From: Gibbula magus
Taxonomy: Eukaryota > Mollusca > Gastropoda > Trochida > Trochidae
Assembly: GCA_936450465.1 (NCBI GenBank)
Contig: OW388296.1
Coordinates: forward strand, 33,487,875-33,551,874
DNA length: 64,000 nt
Direction of reading: 5' to 3'
The notes beneath the pieces are model-generated. The model was not told where the DNA came from and ran no database searches. It saw only the letters and a program-made list of their open reading frames with translations. Position 1 is the first letter of the stretch. Each line of letters opens with the position of its first letter. Below are positions 60,004 to 64,000 of this stretch, one piece after another. The position numbers were made by a program, and so were the translations under genes.

Positions 60004-60200
60004 GGTGAGGTGAGTTGGGGTTTATCGCCGCTTTCACAAGTATTTCACTTATATCACGGCTGCTCGTGTTATGGCATGTATTATGGATAAAGCCAGCACC
60101 GCCATGTGGTTATGCATTGCGGTGAAACCTGTGAGTATCGGCTTGAACTAGCGAACCATGGGTGGTACTTCTCGAAATTCAGTGTAGCATTGCACCCATT
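60004..60200 (-). mobile_element. S1 SINE, cut at 60200 by element A
   Basis: gtgagttggggtttatcgcc, ttatcacggctgctcgtg and gaactagcgaaccatgggtg are S1 tail and body. The match stops inside gtagcattgcaccca at 60200, exactly where element A begins. Confidence 0.85.
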
Positions 60201-61170
60201 GTTGATTATTTTTAACAAATTCACTGCGTCGATTGCATTCTCCATCTTAATCCATGTATGACGTCACGAAACATACATACTTGATTAACTTTCATTATAA
60301 ACAATATATTTCAATTATGTAACACAAGAAAATCATTTTTTGCTTGGGTGCCCCTTCATCAGATATGGTACTCATACTAGTCATAGCCTTGGCCCTTATG
60401 AAATGGATTCTTCAATGCACGTGCATTGAGCAAATCTTCCACGCAAAACGATTTGACTGACAGCCCAAACACCTGCATTTCATGTGATATTTACAGTACG
60501 ATCCCCATGCGTTTCACACTTTATCAGTCATATATAGAATGCAGGGTTCTAACTTACAAACAATCAGATGGTTTCTAACAGCCCTTGTAGCCTATGGTCA
60601 CAGGCGCTGCGTAATAGGCGAAGGGTTACGTGTTCGAATCCCGGCTCATACATGTACATTGCAAAAATTAATTTCACATATTTGAGATATTTTAAGATTC
60701 TATTCAGATAATTTCAGGACAAATTCATGAACAAATTACTTGGTGAACCAGTGCTAAAATGTCAATACCTGACACCCCTCCTGACTGGGACAGACAATGA
60801 CCAGTATATTCTTTAAAATAATCCACTGTTAAAGGTACATCCTTTGTACTGTTTGGGGTGCTCAACGTTATTTGATTTTATCGAAAATTACTGACTGTTG
60901 CAGAAAATTGCCATTATGGCGGCTCAGTATACCGACGATATAAAGGTAAAAGTATCGATTTCTGATCGAAAACCGGACAATGCATTGCTTGTGGCGCGCG
61001 TCAATTGGTCAAATGTAATTTTGGAGATTAATATGCAAGTTGAGTGAAATTTTTTGAACATATATCAGCACATATTTTCTGTTGGCATGTATTAAAGCAA
61101 ATGCAATTTTATGGAACACAATGGATGCACCTTTAACACAATAGAGTGACGTCATCACCATGGACTAAAT
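60201..61170 (+). mobile_element. Element A, copy 2, with M3 MITE inside
   Basis: gcattctccatcttaatcca, tgtatgacgtcacgaaacat, aaatggattcttcaatgcac and ctgactgggacagacaatga parallel copy 1. The internal tRNA-like promoter is at 60595-60650 (tgttcgaatcccgg). The last ~35 bp lie after the MITE (cacaatagagtgacgtcatc versus cacaacagtgtggcgttatg in copy 1). It lacks element B. Confidence 0.8.
60829..61136. mobile_element. MITE family M3, TTAA flanked, 300 bp
   Basis: ttaaaggtacatcctttgt at the left, acaatggatgcacctttaa at the right; TTAA on both sides (60829-60832, 61133-61136). The equivalent position in element A copy 1 (aatcaactgacaacacaac near 52257) is uninterrupted. No coding capacity. Confidence 0.85.
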
Positions 61171-61617
61171 TCCCAATATACAAGACATAAGGTTTCATTT
61201 ACAACATTACGAATTATTTCATTGTCAACGAGTTTCATTTCCAAAAGTTCTCTTTCTGTTAAGATAATTCGATGGAAAATAGTTAATTCTTCCTGCAAAT
61301 ATTGAAAATCATATGCCAATTGAAGTCAGTATCATGAAATATATTTCCCATTTTTGGCAGATATGAGCTTTAACATTTTTAGATAAGAGCATATCATTGA
61401 AAGTCTTGAGCCTTCTTTAGAAATCATATTTTTTTTAAATGAGTTAATATCGTGATCATTGGTATGTATATATACTCACGTGCAAAAGAAACGTCCCCAG
61501 ATTTTAAAAACAATATAAAATGAAATATTGATGTCGGAGAAAGTAGATTTTGAATGTAATTGATAGACACATGTCTTTTAAAGAGGAACTCATAATTTCA
61601 TACATCAGGGTGTGATA
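61171..61617. other. AT-rich interval
   Basis: No supported feature. Confidence 0.45.
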
Positions 61618-61800
61618 CTTTTATACACATTGGGTGCTAAAATCGATTTTTTTTTTCAAAGAGTTTTTTGTCAAAAATGTTTGGTGTTTAATATATAAAC
61701 AAAGATGTCGTCGACATAAATAACCTTCTTTGATGACGCATCATTACTGTAGGAAGTCACAAAACAAGCCAAACTCGCTTTGTGACGCTTCTACATTGTA
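61618..61800 (+). repeat. Dispersed repeat D1, copy 2
   Basis: Matches 31455-31665 in the same order (gggtgctaaaatcgatttt; gatgacgcatcattactgta; ggaagtcacaaaacaagcc). Confidence 0.6.
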
Positions 61801-61812
61801 TTTTGTATAAGG

Positions 61813-61858
61813 CCTGGCGGGATTCGGACCCCGGACTGCTTGATCCGAAGCAATCCTG
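61813..61858 (-). mobile_element. S1 SINE head fragment
   Basis: ggcgggattcggaccccgga and tgcttgatccgaagc match the antisense B-box side of the S1 head; the A-box part is deleted. Too degraded to be a tRNA gene. Confidence 0.55.
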
Positions 61859-62279
61859 CCCCCTCTTTGACCGGCATTATTGACGCATTGAAACGGTATA
61901 GTACAAGTTACCTCCCTTGGATAGATACTGACATTCTCGTGAGATGCATGTTTCAACAAGTTTCCCGCCATTCTAGCGAGGACAACAGCTATATGACAAA
62001 TATGAGAAGTGTCACAAATACTGCTAATTAGACAAATACTAGTGATTATATGTTTTTACTAAGTTACAAACTTTAAATGCATATTTGTTTCATAAAACAT
62101 CAAGTCGCATTTCTAAAGCACTTTAAAAAGTGCACGCTGATATAAAGCTTAACACTTTCCTTACGATAACTAGGAATAATTAATTGTCTCAATACAACGT
62201 CATCAAGCAAACTAATTGAACCAATCTGAGACAACTGTATCCTGAGCTACCTGCTAATAGTTTACGTATGTATAAGTTA

Positions 62280-62385
62280 TCAATGAAATTCTCTATACTT
62301 CTTTTAGACAAATACTGACTCCGAGTAGAACACCCTGAACCTACCTTGATAACGTCCTGCTTGCAGCGCCACCTCTCGCCTGAGT
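62280..62385 (-). repeat. Dispersed repeat D2, copy 2
   Basis: Reverse complement of 40887-41000: tgaacctaccttgataacgt, ctgcttgcagcgccacctct. The 66-codon minus-strand frame is the repeat. Confidence 0.75.
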
Positions 62386-63385
62386 ACACTCAACAAGGAT
62401 CAATTCACTGTTTGTTGTACGATTATTAGAAATTAAAATATCCACTATTGTTCTTTTTTTTTCTCGAATATTAATGCACATACCTTTTAATGTGGCATCG
62501 ATTCGGAAACATAGTACTTAGTAGAGTATATAAAATATTTCTATTTCTCCAATGTTTTGTTCAAACTCAAAACATTTACTTACCAATGTCTTTTACATTC
62601 ACTTTATTTTTTTGGATTTATGGATTTTTTAATTAAAGTAAACCAAGTATAAATTTAAAAATTCATTTGCTTACTTATTAGATTATGATTAAATTAAATA
62701 CCAAGAAACTGTTATTCAGTTCAGAATCTCCTCCCGTTTACCAAATAAAATAGCAATTAAACTAACCTTAAAATAATAAATTTAATAATAAAAACAATAA
62801 ATATATAGTTTAGTTTATGTAATCCTGAAATCACCAGTTAATCGGGGAAGCAAAGCATAACTTAACATTGATACATTTAAAATAGCATTATTTCGATGTT
62901 ATAATTACTTAACTAACAAGCAATAGGTATAATAGTGTTGAAATGTTCTTTTTTTCAACAAATGAAACAAAAATATTGCATATATATAGCAACGCAATGA
63001 ATAGTGAAACCGCTGAAAATAATATTTTACGGACGCCTCTCTCAGTTTTAGAACTTATGATGCACACTGTTCCATGCTGTTGTTACGAAACCTTTGATGT
63101 CCGTGGGGACTCATCCATCTATTAGTATTTTAATCAGACTGATTAAAATTGACGAAAACAAACAGTTGCAATATGTTGGTCTACTTGCTATCTTTTTAAG
63201 GACGTTTATTGTTTTATGTATATTGATTTCATCTTGTCTTGTGTACAAAGTCACACGAATACAATGAACTGATTTCATCTTCTGTCAGCGAATGATATAT
63301 ATGTTGTTGTTTTGTATCAGGTTTGGTAAATATAAAGGCAATCATTAGGTACATGTATGTATATCTAGTTAGATTAATCATCTCA
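62386..63385. other. AT-rich interval
   Basis: Very low GC with homopolymer T/A runs, no supported gene. Confidence 0.5.
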
Positions 63386-63388
63386 CAT

Positions 63389-63562
63389 TTAAGAAATAGA
63401 TTTAATAATGTGTTTGTTCACTGGCCTATAAACGGTTTGAAAGGTGCAAGTTTAACTTGTATGAATGCCGGAGCTTGTCGACAACAATTTACAACAGTTT
63501 AATGTGAACTTTCAACCGTTTATAAGCCAGTGAACAAACACATTATTAAATCTATTTCTTAT
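63389..63562. repeat. Fold-back with 55-bp near-perfect arms
   Basis: Left arm aagaaatagatttaataatg + tgtttgttcactggcctata + aacggtttgaaagg (63391-63444); right arm ctttcaaccgtttataagcc + agtgaacaaacacattatta + aatctatttctta (63509-63559). About 3-4 mismatches, loop of about 64 bp. Recent, or maintained by gene conversion between the arms. Confidence 0.92.
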
Positions 63563-64000
63563 AAATTCAAACTTTGCAATGTAAGCGATTTTTATTAGTA
63601 AATAAACTTTTGAAAATAAAAAAAATCTCAGTGTACAAAAAATATATAGTGCATAATAAAACAAATGTTTAGCTAGTCTTAGAGCAGGCGCTAAGCTCCG
63701 CTCACAAAAATACTTCATCACTTATGTGTCAACAAGCCCAAAACGTAGTTCACAGGAAATATGATTAAATCATTTACTGTTTGGTTCTAACATGTTATAT
63801 AATCCAACTTTCAATCAAACTTCAAAAGAAATTCACTCTGTAAGGTTTTTTAAAAGTTTAAGCAAGAAAAGAGCATATGGTAGCAGTGTCATAATTGCGC
63901 AATGATACAATGATAAAGTAGTCCCACAGGTTATTTTGTATAAACGTCAGAGTATGAAGGTTATCCTTTGTCAATGTGGCGATAATGATAATGTATACCG
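63563..64000. other. Right end of window, AT-rich
   Basis: No supported feature. Confidence 0.45.

Overview
The window is a piece of an animal nuclear genome, most likely a mollusc or a close lophotrochozoan relative. The evidence is GT-AG introns, an AT-rich and intron/repeat-dominated landscape, two animal-type genes (a GT92 glycosyltransferase and a RING/B-box/coiled-coil/propeller TRIM-like protein), tRNA-derived SINEs ending in a 'gcggcgttaaaccc' tail, and elements with the architecture of the bivalve 'pearl' repeats (5' palindrome, tandem core, ACGG microsatellite, 3' GC hairpin). Nothing looks bacterial: there are no operons, no CRISPR array and no rRNA. I found no intact free-standing tRNA gene.

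Layout. Bases 1-13937 are one uninterrupted satellite array of about 64 copies of a 218-bp monomer, still open at the left edge of the window. Its monomer variants recur with 5-monomer (1,090 bp) and 10-monomer (2,180 bp) spacing, which indicates a higher-order repeat. Small antisense reading frames recurring through the array are a by-product of one monomer variant and are not genes. From 13938 to about 43500 there is gene-poor DNA holding SINEs, short inverted-repeat elements, minisatellites (44-bp, 71-bp, 29-bp and 109-bp units), LINE 3' fragments, long palindromes and one possible orphan exon (14202-14503).

Genes. A two-exon GT92 (DUF23) glycosyltransferase lies on the plus strand at 43620-46180, with a type II membrane anchor, a short Lys-Pro repeat stem and a DADE metal-binding motif. 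A TRIM-like gene lies on the minus strand at 55549-57783: a RING exon and a B-box/coiled-coil/propeller exon. As read, it is broken by one phase clash at the splice junction and one single-base frameshift, so it is either a young pseudogene or carries sequence errors. The two genes are unrelated in function and show no sign of co-regulation.

Mobile-element history is the richest signal. At 49215-53245 a LINE is split by element A, and A is split by element B, which has 11-bp perfect terminal repeats. At 60004-61170 a truncated SINE abuts a second copy of A, and that copy contains a TTAA-flanked MITE. At 21700-22339 a SINE with its own 12-bp target duplication is split by another TTAA-flanked MITE, and a sister SINE at 23033 preserves the empty site. 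I did not find convincing evidence of an undescribed multi-gene system; the unusual content is structural (satellite higher-order repeat, nested elements, large palindromes, CACGTG minisatellites).
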